Notes: generated from the letters alone by a model not told the origin. A stretch of DNA of 20,927 nucleotides from Phycisphaerales bacterium (GCA_003171235.1 PMYM01000185.1:450-21376), one strand, 5' to 3'. Counted from the first letter of the stretch, positions 7,245 through 15,170 are shown. Numbers and translations: made by a program.

Positions 7245-7330
7245 TCCTTTTCGATGACGCCCGCCAAGGATGGGGGTGTCGTGCGCAAGGATGCTCGCTA
7301 CAACATGTTAACGTAGCGCACGGCGCGTGC

Positions 7331-8416
7331 ATGATCGGCGTGGATGTCTTCTCAGGGGCCGGAGGCATGTCGCTGGGGGCAACCCTGGCCGGGATTGACG
7401 TGCGCATGGCCATTGATGCTGACCCCCACGCGGCCGCAACCTACGCAGGCAATTTTCCTTCGGCCCAAGTTCTTTGCCGACTGATTGAAAATGTGAAACG
7501 CCGCGATCTCCCCAACACCACGGAGCCCACTATCCTGTTTGGAGGCCCGCCTTGTCAAGGGTTCTCCACTTCGAACCAACGTAACCGATCAGCCAGCAAC
7601 CGAAATAACTGGCTTTTCAAGGAGTTTCTCCGCATCGTTCGGCTTTGGCACCCGGACTGGGTCGTTTTTGAGAACGTTAAGGGCATACTTGAGACGGAGG
7701 GCGGCTTCTTCTTCAGGGAGGCCGTTGCCGGACTAGAGCACATCGGTTACACGGTTTCACATGGCGTGCTCAACGCTGTTGATTTTGGCGTGCCTCAACG
7801 GCGATCTCGCGTATTTGCGATTGGCTCGCGACACGGCGTCCGTGTGCCTCTACCAGAGCCGCTTAAACGCCCCGGTGTCACGGTGAGGGAGGCTCTTGCT
7901 GGCCTTCCGGACTTGCCGAACGGTGCCAACTTTGATCGCTTGCCATACCAGGCAGTCGCTCCTTCACCCTATGCCAGAGCTATGCGGCAAAACCTCAATG
8001 AGTGTGCAGGGCACTACGTAACCCGCAGCGCACCGCACATCATCAAGCGATACAAGCATGTCCCGCCAGGCGGGAACTGGGAGAGTATCCCAGTTCGACT
8101 GATGGGGAACTACACTGATAGAACACGCTGCCATACCGGCATCTATCACCGCCTGCGTGATGATGCACCATCCATTGTTATCGGCAATTATCGAAAGAAC
8201 ATGTTGATTCACCCGATGCAGCATCGGGGGTTATCCGTCAGAGAGGCTGCCAGAATCCAATCCTTTCCGGATTGGTATCATTTCACGGGCTCAATTGGGT
8301 TCCAACAGCAGCAGGTTGGTAATGCCGTTCCGCCTCTCCTAGCCAAAGCGGTATTTGCATCCATACTTGCGCGAGCTCGTGGCAATACTCTGGGGGAACA
8401 CAGATGCCAGCGATAA
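7331..8416 (+). CDS. C5 cytosine-specific DNA methyltransferase
   Basis: A 361-residue protein with the ordered C5-methyltransferase motifs, which transfer a methyl group from SAM to cytosine C5. Motif I is DVFSGAGG (5-12), motif IV GGPPCQGFS (71-79, catalytic Cys75), motif VI FENVKG (113-118), motif VIII QRRSR (156-160) and motif X GNAVPPL (330-336). The region between VIII and X (about 200-290) would hold the target-recognition domain, so the recognised sequence cannot be read off. Starting almost at motif I is normal. The ATG has no clear Shine-Dalgarno, so translation may be weak. The stop overlaps the HD gene by 13 bases. No endonuclease is adjacent; it may protect self DNA from the following genes. 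Base composition is more AT-rich than either flank. Confidence 0.95.
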   Translation: MIGVDVFSGAGGMSLGATLAGIDVRMAIDADPHAAATYAGNFPSAQVLCRLIENVKRRDLPNTTEPTILFGGPPCQGFSTSNQRNRSASNRNNWLFKEFLRIVRLWHPDWVVFENVKGILETEGGFFFREAVAGLEHIGYTVSHGVLNAVDFGVPQRRSRVFAIGSRHGVRVPLPEPLKRPGVTVREALAGLPDLPNGANFDRLPYQAVAPSPYARAMRQNLNECAGHYVTRSAPHIIKRYKHVPPGGNWESIPVRLMGNYTDRTRCHTGIYHRLRDDAPSIVIGNYRKNMLIHPMQHRGLSVREAARIQSFPDWYHFTGSIGFQQQQVGNAVPPLLAKAVFASILARARGNTLGEHRCQR

Positions 8417-9555
8417 AGCCATTCACCGTTAAGCAACACCTTGAAGCGTGGCTTCATCAGATGGAACAGAAACACGCTCCTTGTTTCCCGGAACGTCCAG
8501 GGGCCGGATACGAGAATAACTATAAGGAACTGGCGGCATACCTGGACCAGCACGTGCATACCGAGGTCGAACGTGGCGCCCTCCTGGCCGACATCGGGAA
8601 CGGCACAATTACATACGAGCACGCCGTTTACCTGAACAACCACGGCCCCAACCACGTCAAATGCGCCATCGATAGAGCTTCCGACCTGCTCAGGGAGCTG
8701 AACCTGAAGCTCTCGCCTTACGAAGGCTTCCTCCTTCTTGCTGCCATCCACTTTCACGACGTCGGCAATGTGTTAGGCCGGGAAGGACATGAAAAGCGCA
8801 TCGGGCAGATTATGGCTTCGCCGGAGGTCGCCAAGCGGCTTGGCGACGCCACAGAGGGCCTTTTCATTCGCCGTATAGCGTCGGTACACGGCGGAAAGAC
8901 TGAAGACGGATCTAAAGACACGATCAGTACGCTACTAGAGCGAGACGAGCTATTCGGGCAAACCATCCGCCCCCGCTTCCTCTCCGCGCTACTCCGATTT
9001 GCCGACGAGCTTGCTGATGACCGGACCAGAGCGTCGCGGTTCAGGCTAGCAGATGGGAGTTTGCCGCCGTTCAGCGAACTGTTTCATGCATATTCACATG
9101 CGCTCTATTCTGTTCGTATTGACCACGACGCAGTGCATCTATCTTACGAAATCACGCCAGCTACTGGGACGCGGACGTACAAGAAGACCACAAGGACGTC
9201 TGATGGTGCAAAGCCGGACGTCGAGGTGTTCTTGCTGGATGAGATATACGCCCGCACCCAGAAAATGCATCAAGAACGGATGTACTGCATGCGTTTCTGG
9301 CCATCCGAATGCCGCGTACTCGAGAAGATCGAGGTCACCATCACGGCCTGTCTCGTTCCTCCAGAGAGCGGGTATCCGATCAAAGAGGAACGGATTACCT
9401 TCACCTTACGGGAGGAGGGGTATCCCACCGGCCCTGCAGACGATGCCAACTGCACACTGTGCTTAGGCACGAGTCCTGAACGTCCTACTGGCGAGATGCT
9501 CAAGGGCCGACTGGAAGAAGCCTGTAGAAGCCTCACGGAGCGATCCCATGGATAG
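8404..9555 (+). CDS. HD-domain phosphohydrolase-like protein, possible HD-CE type effector
   Basis: 383 residues. The N-terminal half carries the metal-binding HD pattern: HGPNH (His80/His84), HFHD (His118-Asp119), GREGHE (His129), VHGG (His162) and RFADE (Asp201). HD enzymes cleave phosphoester bonds of nucleotides or nucleic acids; 'NNHGPNHV' and 'HDVGNVLGREGHEKRI' remind me of the HD-CE group proposed for prokaryotic conflict systems, an association I cannot test here. The C-terminal half (about 225-383) is beta-rich in appearance with no motif I recognise. The start overlaps the methyltransferase end by 13 bases, with GGGGGAA upstream; the end overlaps the ATPase start by 8 bases. This indicates translational coupling and a stoichiometric partnership. 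Confidence 0.85.
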   Translation: MPAIKPFTVKQHLEAWLHQMEQKHAPCFPERPGAGYENNYKELAAYLDQHVHTEVERGALLADIGNGTITYEHAVYLNNHGPNHVKCAIDRASDLLRELNLKLSPYEGFLLLAAIHFHDVGNVLGREGHEKRIGQIMASPEVAKRLGDATEGLFIRRIASVHGGKTEDGSKDTISTLLERDELFGQTIRPRFLSALLRFADELADDRTRASRFRLADGSLPPFSELFHAYSHALYSVRIDHDAVHLSYEITPATGTRTYKKTTRTSDGAKPDVEVFLLDEIYARTQKMHQERMYCMRFWPSECRVLEKIEVTITACLVPPESGYPIKEERITFTLREEGYPTGPADDANCTLCLGTSPERPTGEMLKGRLEEACRSLTERSHG

Positions 9556-11356
9556 CCTAGTCAATCCCTTCACGGTGCAGACCCCCGAAGACATCCCGGC
9601 CAAAGAGGTTCTGGCGCTGTTCGTCGATGTCTTTACTGACTTCCCCAAGATCCTTGGCGACGGACACGTCTTCCTCAATGGCCCGCGAGGGTCCGGCAAG
9701 AGCATGATCCTGCGCTATCTTCAGCCAGACTGCCAGTTGCTCCACAAGCCTGCGTCACAATTGAAGGAACTGGAATTCTTCGCCGCTTACGCTCCGTTGA
9801 AGAACTGCGATCTAAAGCTCACTGAACTGCGACGCCTTGAAGGTCAGCATGCCAGCGTGATCCTCAACGAACACTTTATGGTTATGTATATCGCCGTTAA
9901 GACTTTTGCTTCGTTGGCAGAGCTTATGTGCTCCGATACAGATCCGGCGCACCTGGCTGCGGCGCAAGCCTATGGAGCTGATGTATTTTGGGGCTTGTTG
10001 GCTAAATGTGGATACGACAAGCCCGTGAAGGCGTTCTCCGAGTGCCACAGTGTTGGTGAGTGTTGTCGTGTGATTGCTGACACATGCGAATCCCTCTTCC
10101 ATGAGGTCATATCCTATCTGAGGCACCTGGACTTTCGCAAGGAAGTCCTTCCATTCTACGGGCCGCTTTGCGGCTACCTGGACATGTTGTGTCCATTGTT
10201 GAAGACATTGGGGCGTTTGCCTTTTATGCCTGGCCCAGGCAAACCGATATACCTTCTCATTGATGATGCAGATAACTTGAATGTTACCCAGACGCGTATA
10301 CTCAATTCATGGGTGTCTTCGCGCACGAGCCGCTTTGTAAGCATCAAAATCGCCACTCAGATGCATTATCGCACTTTCCGGACGGTCACAGGGCAGACGA
10401 TTGATACTCCGCATGACTACACGGAGGTCAATATTTCCACGGTGTATACAAGCAGCAAACGTCGCTATAAGGAGCGAGTGAGAGAGATAGTGAGAAATCG
10501 TCTCAGGTATTGCGGCATAGTGGACACCGACCCCGAAGACTTCTTCCCACCTGACGCTGTGCAAGAACAGAAGGTGCAGGCAATTGCAGAGCGACACAGA
10601 AGGGCATGGTCGGAGAGCGGTCGGGGATACAGGCCCGATGATGATGCTCTTCGCTATGCGAGGCCCGACTATATGAAGGAGCTTGCGGGCACAACAAGCT
10701 CTACCTATTCGTATTCTGGCTTTGAGCAATTGGTTCATGTTTCGTCAGGGATCATCCGTTACTTTCTTGAGGCAGCCGCTGAAATGTTCAGCGAGATGCA
10801 GGCAGAGTACAGAGGAGCCCCTATTGCCAGCATTCGTCCAGAGATACAGAATCGCGTCGTCCGCAAGCAGGCCGATGAGTTTCTGTTCGATGATCTGGAG
10901 AAGCTCCGGGATGATGAATCGGCAGATTCGCCCGATGAAGCAATTGTCACACGGCTGAACAGTCTGGTGCGTGCGCTTGGTGGCGTCTTCTGGCAGATTC
11001 TCCTGTCCAACCGCTCAGAGCGGAGGGTGTTTTCAGTTGCTTTGTCTGATGACCCAAGCGGGGAGTTGCGGGAGGTATTGCGACTGGGTATGCGGTATGG
11101 ATATTTTCACGAATCTAGTATAGGAAACAAAGAGGGAACCGGGCGGACTCGTTTGTATATTCTGAGTCGGAGGCTTGCACCGCATTTCAATCTAGATCCT
11201 ACGAGTTTTGCGGGATACTTCTTTCTCAAGAGTTCCCAGTTAGTTGAAGCGATGAGGAATCCCGAGACTTTCATTCGCGGGATGGAGAAGCGAATATACA
11301 ATCCTTCCGGCAGTGCTGAAAGTCTGGAAGAGAGGCAACTGAAGTTATTTGAATAG
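9548..11356 (+). CDS. P-loop ATPase, ORC/CDC6- or STAND-like
   Basis: 602 residues. Walker A is GPRGSGKS (45-52), Walker B is IYLLIDDADNL (234-244), and a sensor-1-like strand VSIKIATQ follows (264-271). The long insert between Walker A and B (residues 60-230) is helical in appearance. After the ATPase core comes a charged segment (RRYKERVREIVRNRLRYCG, about 305-323) and then a C-terminal region with probable winged-helix character around LREVLRLGMRYGYFH and TRLYILSRRLAPHF. This suits an ATP-driven switch or nucleic-acid-binding loader. GGAG lies 7 bases before the ATG. It overlaps the HD gene by 8 bases and is followed by gene 4 after 9 bases. The assignment as a P-loop ATPase is firm; the subfamily is tentative. 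Confidence 0.85.
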   Translation: MDSLVNPFTVQTPEDIPAKEVLALFVDVFTDFPKILGDGHVFLNGPRGSGKSMILRYLQPDCQLLHKPASQLKELEFFAAYAPLKNCDLKLTELRRLEGQHASVILNEHFMVMYIAVKTFASLAELMCSDTDPAHLAAAQAYGADVFWGLLAKCGYDKPVKAFSECHSVGECCRVIADTCESLFHEVISYLRHLDFRKEVLPFYGPLCGYLDMLCPLLKTLGRLPFMPGPGKPIYLLIDDADNLNVTQTRILNSWVSSRTSRFVSIKIATQMHYRTFRTVTGQTIDTPHDYTEVNISTVYTSSKRRYKERVREIVRNRLRYCGIVDTDPEDFFPPDAVQEQKVQAIAERHRRAWSESGRGYRPDDDALRYARPDYMKELAGTTSSTYSYSGFEQLVHVSSGIIRYFLEAAAEMFSEMQAEYRGAPIASIRPEIQNRVVRKQADEFLFDDLEKLRDDESADSPDEAIVTRLNSLVRALGGVFWQILLSNRSERRVFSVALSDDPSGELREVLRLGMRYGYFHESSIGNKEGTGRTRLYILSRRLAPHFNLDPTSFAGYFFLKSSQLVEAMRNPETFIRGMEKRIYNPSGSAESLEERQLKLFE

Positions 11357-11365
11357 GCGAACGCC

Positions 11366-12349
11366 ATGAGCATGAGAAAGATGGGATTGACCAATCTTGC
11401 GGCGGCCGTAGGTGGCCCACTTGATGCATTTATCTGCGGGGCCAGCTATGAAGACCGGTGCGGATCCATTGCGTCGCAACTGTCTGGTGTCCAGATTGAG
11501 ACGGTTCTGGTTGGTGTCAATGAGAACTTGGAGAGGCATGTTGGCCGCAACGCGGAGAAGCTTCTCGGCTTGTTTGGGGGGACGACCCGACGGGTATCAA
11601 TGGACAGCACGGATCCCCTGAGGATCGCGGATTCATGGATGGCAGAGCTCGATGCGTTACCGTCGAGGTCCCCGCGTCGTTGGCTGGTAGACATCACGAC
11701 CTTTACCCATGAAGCGCTCCTGATCGTGCTGAAGCTACTTCGCCAGCATACGCATCATGGGGATACGTGCATGCTCGCGTATGCAAGTGCCGGGGACTAT
11801 GATGCACCAAGAAGAGGTGAGGAGAAGTGGCTGAGCAAAGGCGTTGCCGAGGTACGCTCAGTTTTGGGTTATCCCGGAGCGATTCTGCCCTCCAAGAAGA
11901 CACACTTGGTCGTTCTTGTTGGCTACGAGCACGAGAGAGCGACTAGATTGATTGAGTCCTTTGAGCCAAATCGCATCTCATTGGGATGTGGGAGCAAGGG
12001 AAGCGGCACAAGCCCAAAACATGAGGAGGCAAATCGACGATTCCATGAACTGGCCTCGGAGATGGCGGCCAGATTTGCGCCCGTCGAGAAATTCGAGTTT
12101 CCTAGCGATGATCCTTGGGGAACGAAGGAGGCGATTCGCTCACAACTTGGAAAGTATCCAGAATACAACGTTGTTATAGCCCCGATGAACACAAAGATGT
12201 CAACGCTTGGATGTGCCCTGTTGGCATGGGAATTGGATACGATACAAGTGTGTTATGCACAGGCCATTCGTTACAATTACGCGCACTACTCTTTGCCAGG
12301 CGATTGCTGCTACCTCTTCGAGTTTCCAGAGCTCGTGGCGGGTGAGTGA
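11366..12349 (+). CDS. Unrecognised two-half Rossmann-like protein, possible CARF-like sensor
   Basis: 327 residues, family not recognised with certainty. The two halves resemble each other: 'FICGASYEDRC' (about 18-28) against 'VVLVGYEHERA' (about 182-192), and 'WLVDITTFTHEALLIVLKLL' (about 104-123) against 'VVIAPMNTKMSTLGCALLAW' (about 270-289). The second pair has the shape strand-(T/N)-TK-M-helix, which resembles the ligand-binding loop of CARF and related sensors of cyclic or linear nucleotides. No nuclease motif, signal peptide or membrane segment is visible. It is the last gene of the operon, 9 bases after the ATPase stop, with only a weak AGG before the ATG; an ATG 6 bases later is an alternative start. 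The sensor role is inference. Confidence 0.7.
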   Translation: MSMRKMGLTNLAAAVGGPLDAFICGASYEDRCGSIASQLSGVQIETVLVGVNENLERHVGRNAEKLLGLFGGTTRRVSMDSTDPLRIADSWMAELDALPSRSPRRWLVDITTFTHEALLIVLKLLRQHTHHGDTCMLAYASAGDYDAPRRGEEKWLSKGVAEVRSVLGYPGAILPSKKTHLVVLVGYEHERATRLIESFEPNRISLGCGSKGSGTSPKHEEANRRFHELASEMAARFAPVEKFEFPSDDPWGTKEAIRSQLGKYPEYNVVIAPMNTKMSTLGCALLAWELDTIQVCYAQAIRYNYAHYSLPGDCCYLFEFPELVAGE

Positions 12350-12491
12350 GCAGCTTATGCTGTTGTTTCTCCATGCCTACGGATTATGGACAATCTAAGC
12401 TCCAGGAAACGTTCTGTTTGCCTGAGCAAGGCAGAGCGAGCAACCGTTGGGTCGCTCGCGCAATTGGTTGCACACTCACGGCCGGCCGGGG
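12350..12491. other. Intergenic junction at the right edge of the foreign operon
   Basis: The operon converges here on the minus-strand TPR gene. A 6-bp stem GCGAGC (12436-12441)/GCTCGC (12454-12459), and an alternative pairing GCAACC (12440-12445)/GGTTGC (12466-12471), could contribute to termination, but no T-run follows. GC content rises sharply from about 12430, marking the boundary of the atypical segment. Confidence 0.4.
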
Positions 12492-14276
12492 TTATTTGGC
12501 CGGGGCGGAGGCGGGCTGGGTGGCCGGTTGGAGGATGCGGTCGGCGTAGGCGGCGGCCAGGCGGTCATCGCCGGCGATGCTCTTGAGTTGGGCGGCGTAT
12601 TGGCGGGCCTTGTCGGGCTGGTCCAGCGAGGAACTGACGAAGGCGGCCAGCATAACCAGCGAGGGATCGACCTTCTGGCCGTCCGACTCGATTCGCTGCT
12701 GAATGAGCGCCAGGCGGTCGCCGGCCAACTCCTTGCCCAGTATCTTGGGCACGTCCACGCGGGTGTCCATCAGCGGGGGGAAATAGCGCAGGGCGCTTTG
12801 CAGGTCCAGGGCGGCGGCCCGGGGCTCGCCCGCGCCCACCAGTGCCAAGGCGTTGCCCAGCCGGGCCAGCGGGTTGGAGCGGTCCATCAGGGCGGCCAGT
12901 TCATATTCCTGCGCGGCCTCGTAAAACTTGCGCTGGGCCAGCCAGGCTTCAGCCTGTCGCATGTGGCGATTGAACAGGTCGGGGCCCTCGCCCGCCAGGC
13001 TGTGGAGCACCAGCACGTTCTGGCGGCGTTCGAGCTTGTCGCTGGAGCGGTCGGGGGCGCGGTCGGGGGGCAGGGGGTGTTCCTGGTCGGGCCGCTGGGC
13101 CTGGTCGGGCTGCTGGGCCGGGGTTTCGGGCCGGCGCAGCAGTGCGGCGAACGGATCGCCCCGGGCGGCGACGACGCCCGGGCGCTGCGGTTGCAGGCTG
13201 GTCAGCAGGTCGAAATAAATGTCCTGCCCGGTCTTGGGCGTCATGACTTCCGAGGTGGCCGACGGGTCGTAGGGCAGGTTGGGGCGGTTGTTTTCCTCGG
13301 CCGGGGGGCGCTGGGACGGCGGACGGCCCTTTTCGCCGGCGGGGGGATACCGCTCGATCAGCGGCCGCTGACCAGGAGGAACCTGCGGGCCGGACAAAAG
13401 ATTCTGCCCGGCCGGCGTGGTCTGATCGTTGCGCGGACCCGAAAGTTCAATGTACACCCCCCGGGCGTCGGAGGGCAGCGGGGCCGTGATGGCGTTATCC
13501 ATCGGCGACGGCTGGGGGACTTCCTGGCGCTGGGCTTGGGGTTGGTCGGGCAGGGCGTTGCCCTGGAGGTTCTCGCGTTCGAACTGGCGCTGAAGGGCCA
13601 GTTCCTCAGCCAGTTGCTTCTGCTGCTGGGGTGTCTGGAGTATGCCAAACAGCGGGCTGACCGACACCCGCATCGTCTCGACGCTGAACGGCCCGGCGAC
13701 GGCCGAGGGCACCGCCGAAAGCAGTTCCGGCGGGGTTTGAATAGTCTGGCCCATGAGCAGCGGGTTGGTCCCCGGCGGCTGAACGGCAACCTGCACGAGG
13801 GGACGATAATCCTCCACCGCCGTGGCGTACAGCCGGCGGGTGGTGGCGGGGGAAACGTAGGCCGTCAGCGGCTGGGAAGAGCCGGGGGAGTTTGCCTGGT
13901 TGACGATGGCGTTGACGTTGAGCACCGTTCTGTTGGGCGAGAGGAATATGCCCGGGGTGTACGCCGCGCCCGTTCCGACTTGCCCCACGCCCACCGAATC
14001 GCGGATGAACGAATCCATGTTGGTTGAACCCAGCGCGCCGTGGAACTGGTCGCCCGGCAGATAGCCCACGTTCCCGTGGAAGGCAAAGCCGCGCGTCACC
14101 TGGCCGGTGACGTACAGGTTGGAGTCGATGCGGTTGGAGGCGCGCACGCTGTTGTAGCCGTTGCCCCCGACCATGGAATTCGAGTCCAGCACCCGCCCGT
14201 CCTGGGTCATCGCCACCTGTGCGCCGGCCGATGCCGAAAACGCCAACAGCGCCGCGAGCGTCAGATAAGTTTTCAT
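12492..14276 (-). CDS. Secreted protein with planctomycete-type N-terminal domain and C-terminal TPR-like region
   Basis: 594 residues, function unknown. A signal peptide (MKTYLTLAALLAFSASAGAQ) begins it, with cleavage likely after about residue 18-20, so the protein acts outside the cytoplasm. Next is a domain containing VLDSNSMVGGNGYNS and 'SNLYVTGQVTRGFAF', a pattern I associate with planctomycete secreted proteins. A long low-complexity Pro/Gln/Arg-rich stretch follows (about 215-400). Last come helical repeats (about 420-570; RQAEAWLAQRKFYEAAQEYELAALMDRSNPLARLGNAL) that look like tetratricopeptide units, which usually bind protein partners. The ATG at 14276 has AGAGGAA 7-8 bases upstream. 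It lies 124 bases downstream of the phosphatidyltransferase gene on the same strand and converges with the foreign operon. Confidence 0.8.
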   Translation of the reverse strand: MKTYLTLAALLAFSASAGAQVAMTQDGRVLDSNSMVGGNGYNSVRASNRIDSNLYVTGQVTRGFAFHGNVGYLPGDQFHGALGSTNMDSFIRDSVGVGQVGTGAAYTPGIFLSPNRTVLNVNAIVNQANSPGSSQPLTAYVSPATTRRLYATAVEDYRPLVQVAVQPPGTNPLLMGQTIQTPPELLSAVPSAVAGPFSVETMRVSVSPLFGILQTPQQQKQLAEELALQRQFERENLQGNALPDQPQAQRQEVPQPSPMDNAITAPLPSDARGVYIELSGPRNDQTTPAGQNLLSGPQVPPGQRPLIERYPPAGEKGRPPSQRPPAEENNRPNLPYDPSATSEVMTPKTGQDIYFDLLTSLQPQRPGVVAARGDPFAALLRRPETPAQQPDQAQRPDQEHPLPPDRAPDRSSDKLERRQNVLVLHSLAGEGPDLFNRHMRQAEAWLAQRKFYEAAQEYELAALMDRSNPLARLGNALALVGAGEPRAAALDLQSALRYFPPLMDTRVDVPKILGKELAGDRLALIQQRIESDGQKVDPSLVMLAAFVSSSLDQPDKARQYAAQLKSIAGDDRLAAAYADRILQPATQPASAPAK

Positions 14277-14400
14277 GCTGCGTTCCTCTAACCCTTCCTC
14301 TGCATTGTACGCTGCTGTTTGTCCATCGGCACGCCAAAGGCAGGAGGTGAGACAAACGCGGCAATCCCGCCCGGCTGCTTTGAGGAGCCAGGCTGGGGGG

Positions 14401-15006
14401 TCAGTTGCGCCCCTGGCCTTGCCGCCGGTCCTGGCGGTGCATTGCCAAGGCGGCGGGGATGCCCAGGCGGAGGTAATCGAACAGGCTCCAGAGGGTCACG
14501 GCGATGACCAGGGCGCCGATGCCCAGGCGCGCCGGCTGGGCGTAACTTTCCTGGCGGCCCGCCAACACCACCAGCGCCAGCAGGGCCGACCCCTGGATGA
14601 CGGCCTTGGCCTTGCCGCTGAAGCGGGCGGAGGTCGGCCAGTTCATGTAGGCCTGGAAGACGCGGCAATACGCCACCAGCAGGTCGCGCCCCACCATCAC
14701 CAGGGGCACGGCCAGGGCCACCCAGCCGGCCAGGGCGGCGGCGAAGTACAGGGTCAGGCGAGACAGGGCGTCGCACAGCGGATCCAGCAGGCCTCCCACC
14801 CGGCCGGCGGCGCCGCGGGCCCGGGCCAGCGGGCCGTCCAGCAGGTCGGTCAGTTCCGCTCCGCCGGCCAGGATCAGCAGCAACGTCAGCCATCCGGCTG
14901 AAAGCGCATGCCCCGGCCCGGCCAGGGCCACCCCGGCGGCGAATCCCGCCGCCAGCACCAGGCGCAACAATGTCAGCAGATTAGCCAGCATGGAGGCATT
15001 TTCCAT
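14401..15006 (-). CDS. CDP-alcohol phosphatidyltransferase family protein (PgsA-like)
   Basis: A membrane enzyme of phospholipid synthesis that transfers a phosphatidyl group from CDP-diacylglycerol to an alcohol such as glycerol phosphate. From the ATG at 15006 the complete family signature is D54-x2-D57-G-x2-A61-R62-x8-G71-x3-D75-x3-D79 (DLLDGPLARA...GGLLDPLCD). Several hydrophobic helices surround it (LLTLLRLVLAAGFAAGVAL, GWLTLLLILAG, LALVVLAG). At 201 residues it is of normal size. A TTG at 15027 would add 7 residues and an ATG at 14991 would remove 5; I chose 15006 because it retains the N-terminal segment without needing a rare start. The alcohol substrate is not evident. Its upstream region overlaps the tRNA-Val promoter on the other strand, so the two are divergently transcribed. 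Confidence 0.85.
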   Translation of the reverse strand: MENASMLANLLTLLRLVLAAGFAAGVALAGPGHALSAGWLTLLLILAGGAELTDLLDGPLARARGAAGRVGGLLDPLCDALSRLTLYFAAALAGWVALAVPLVMVGRDLLVAYCRVFQAYMNWPTSARFSGKAKAVIQGSALLALVVLAGRQESYAQPARLGIGALVIAVTLWSLFDYLRLGIPAALAMHRQDRRQGQGRN

Positions 15007-15020
15007 CCCCGCGGCGGGCG

Positions 15021-15049
15021 TTGGCAAGGGCTTGCCCGCGTGATATACT
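15021..15049 (+). promoter_or_regulatory. Promoter of tRNA-Val
   Basis: TTGGCA (15021-15026), a 17-base spacer, then TATACT (15044-15049), which ends 10 bases before the tRNA. The hexamers and spacing fit a strong sigma-70 promoter. It overlaps the 5' end of the divergent phosphatidyltransferase gene. Confidence 0.75.
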
Positions 15050-15059
15050 CAATTGCATC

Positions 15060-15133
15060 GGGCGCGTAGCTCAGTTGGATAGAGCGCATCCCTTACAAGG
15101 ATGATGTCAGAGGTTCGAGTCCTCTCGCGCCCA
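15060..15133 (+). tRNA. tRNA-Val (anticodon TAC)
   Basis: Full cloverleaf: acceptor GGGCGCG (15060-15066) with CGCGCCC (15126-15132), D-stem GCTC/GAGC, anticodon stem CATCC/GGATG with loop CTTACAA (anticodon TAC, reading GUA), variable loop ATGTC, T-arm AGAGG-TTCGAGT-CCTCT, discriminator A at 15133. The CCA end is not encoded. A T-run (15138-15143) follows closely. Confidence 0.95.
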
Positions 15134-15170
15134 GCAGTTTTTTACGGGGCGGCGGCGGCGCCGAAACACA

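Larger units (their letters stand above)
6459..7330. other. Gene-free transition region between repeat-rich chromosome and foreign operon
   Basis: No credible gene. The left two-thirds is a patchwork of short repeats: GTGCGGA tandem units (about 6468-6486), a hairpin at 6490-6510, a copy of the 'GGCGTGGCGGCC' repeat (6582-6611), GTCGGG...CCCGAC (6636-6655), clustered CGGAA words (about 6775-6880), and near-tandem GGTTAC/GGCTACC units (about 6884-6930). From about 6990 the sequence becomes AT-richer and contains the promoter-like and palindromic signals listed separately. Confidence 0.65.

Noticed and set aside
6950..7288. Minus-strand 112-codon frame in the operon leader
   Set aside because: No ribosome binding site, mixed composition, and it crosses the promoter and palindrome signals; no motif recognised.
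12447..12482. tRNA-like 5' half (TTGGGTCGCTCGC...AATTGGTTG) at the right edge of the foreign operon, possibly an attachment site
   Set aside because: It resembles a tRNA D-arm, but no D-stem, anticodon stem or acceptor partner can be paired, and no matching copy lies at the left edge.
12447..14027. Plus-strand frame of 526 codons opposite the TPR protein
   Set aside because: Shadow of the minus-strand gene, which has a signal peptide and TPR-like repeats.
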